DNA from: Burkholderiales bacterium
GTDB taxonomy: Bacteria > Pseudomonadota > Gammaproteobacteria > Burkholderiales > Burkholderiaceae_D
Direction: 5' to 3'
DNA length: 7,060 bases
NCBI GenBank assembly: GCA_005800405.1
Contig: SYFN01000176.1
Location: 1 to 7,060 of the forward strand
In this document: piece by piece, positions 6,573 through 7,060 of the stretch
Numbering within the stretch: position 1 is the first letter of the stretch
Layout: each line of letters begins with the position of its first letter
Notes under the pieces: generated by a model
Seen by the model: the letters and a program-made list of their open reading frames with translations, nothing else
Databases searched by the model: none
What the model was told of the DNA's origin: nothing
Program-made: the position numbers and the translations under genes

Positions 6573-7060
6573 ATGTCAATGCGAACACACTATTGCGGCC
6601 TGACCACCGAGGTGCTGATGGGCCAGACGGTCAGTCTGTGCGGCTGGGTCCACCGTCGGCGCGACCACGGCGGCGTCATCTTCATTGACCTGCGCGACCG
6701 CGAAGGCTTGGTGCAAGTTGTCTGCGATCCGGATCGCGCGGACATGTTCAAGGCCGCCGAGTCGGTGCGTAACGAATTCTGCCTGCGCATCACCGGCTTG
6801 GTGCGTGCCCGCCCCGAAGGCACCGACAATGCCAACCTCAATTCGGGCAAGATCGAAGTGCTGTGTCACGAACTGGACGTGCTTAACCCCTCGGTCACAC
6901 CACCGTTCCAGCTGGATGACGACAATCTGTCCGAAACCACCCGTCTGACCCACCGCGTACTGGACTTGCGTCGCCCGCAAATGCAGCACAACCTGCGTCT
7001 GCGCTACAAGGTCACGATGGAAGTACGCAAATTTCTCGATGAGCACGGCTTCATCGATAT
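6573..7060 (+). CDS. aspS: Aspartyl-tRNA synthetase AspS, N-terminal part (runs off the edge)
   Basis: This is the first 162 residues of a class IIb synthetase that charges tRNA(Asp), and probably tRNA(Asn), with aspartate. The N-terminal OB-fold (about 1-110) recognises the anticodon: [10 protein letters not shown], then [26 protein letters not shown] at 20-45 and [19 protein letters not shown] at 65-83. The catalytic domain begins near [18 protein letters not shown] at 121-138, the class II motif 1 approach. H32 and G83 correspond to H31 and G82 of the Pseudomonas aeruginosa enzyme, a pair reported to permit tRNA(Asn) recognition; the E. coli discriminating enzyme has Leu and Lys there. The start at 6573 fits the common MSMRTHYC N-terminus; the ATG at 6579 is an alternative. 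No clear Shine-Dalgarno is seen. The gene is cut at the window edge; a full protein is about 590-600 residues. Confidence 0.96.
   Translation, partial: MSMRTHYCGLTTEVLMGQTVSLCGWVHRRRDHGGVIFIDLRDREGLVQVVCDPDRADMFKAAESVRNEFCLRITGLVRARPEGTDNANLNSGKIEVLCHELDVLNPSVTPPFQLDDDNLSETTRLTHRVLDLRRPQMQHNLRLRYKVTMEVRKFLDEHGFID

Noticed and set aside
6576..7046. 156-codon frame antisense to aspS
   Set aside because: It mirrors a clearly conserved synthetase; long antisense frames are common opposite GC-rich genes. The product resembles no known family.

Overview
The window looks like a chromosomal segment of a betaproteobacterium. The evidence is the ubiE-ubiJ-ubiB ubiquinone operon, the fmdB-type/DUF502/aspS cluster common in that class, and an AspRS N-terminus of the type found in betaproteobacteria and Pseudomonas. 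Gene order and protein style suggest Nitrosomonadales or a relative, but that is inference and the genus cannot be fixed from sequence alone.

Layout. Positions 1-~600 are an AT-rich accessory scar (first 120 bases 33% G+C by hand count, against 67% for 1081-1140 in ubiE). It holds overlapping short inverted repeats, the C-terminal stub of an IS30-family transposase (+ strand), and, convergent to it, a small unrecognised gene on the minus strand that appears broken by one base in a run of seven A. Positions 574-857 hold no gene I can support.

From 858 onward all genes lie on the + strand. ubiE (C-methyltransferase), ubiJ (SCP2-type lipid-binding accessory factor) and ubiB (atypical kinase/ATPase) form a tight operon for aerobic ubiquinone synthesis; ubiJ and ubiB overlap by ATGA. 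After a 203-base gap with a good -10 box comes a monocistronic-looking sodium:solute symporter of unknown substrate. After a short gap with a hairpin and another -10 box comes a second unit: a FmdB-type zinc-ribbon protein, a DUF502 membrane protein and aspS, which runs off the right edge.

How it fits together. The window joins a respiratory-quinone operon to a translation gene (aspS) with its two poorly understood companions, and a Na+-coupled transporter sits between them. The AspRS carries the His/Gly pair reported to mark non-discriminating enzymes, which predicts that the host makes Asn-tRNA(Asn) through GatCAB. I found no CRISPR array, tRNA, rRNA or intact mobile element, and no convincing new defence or metabolic system. 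The least explained DNA is the scar in the first 600 bases.
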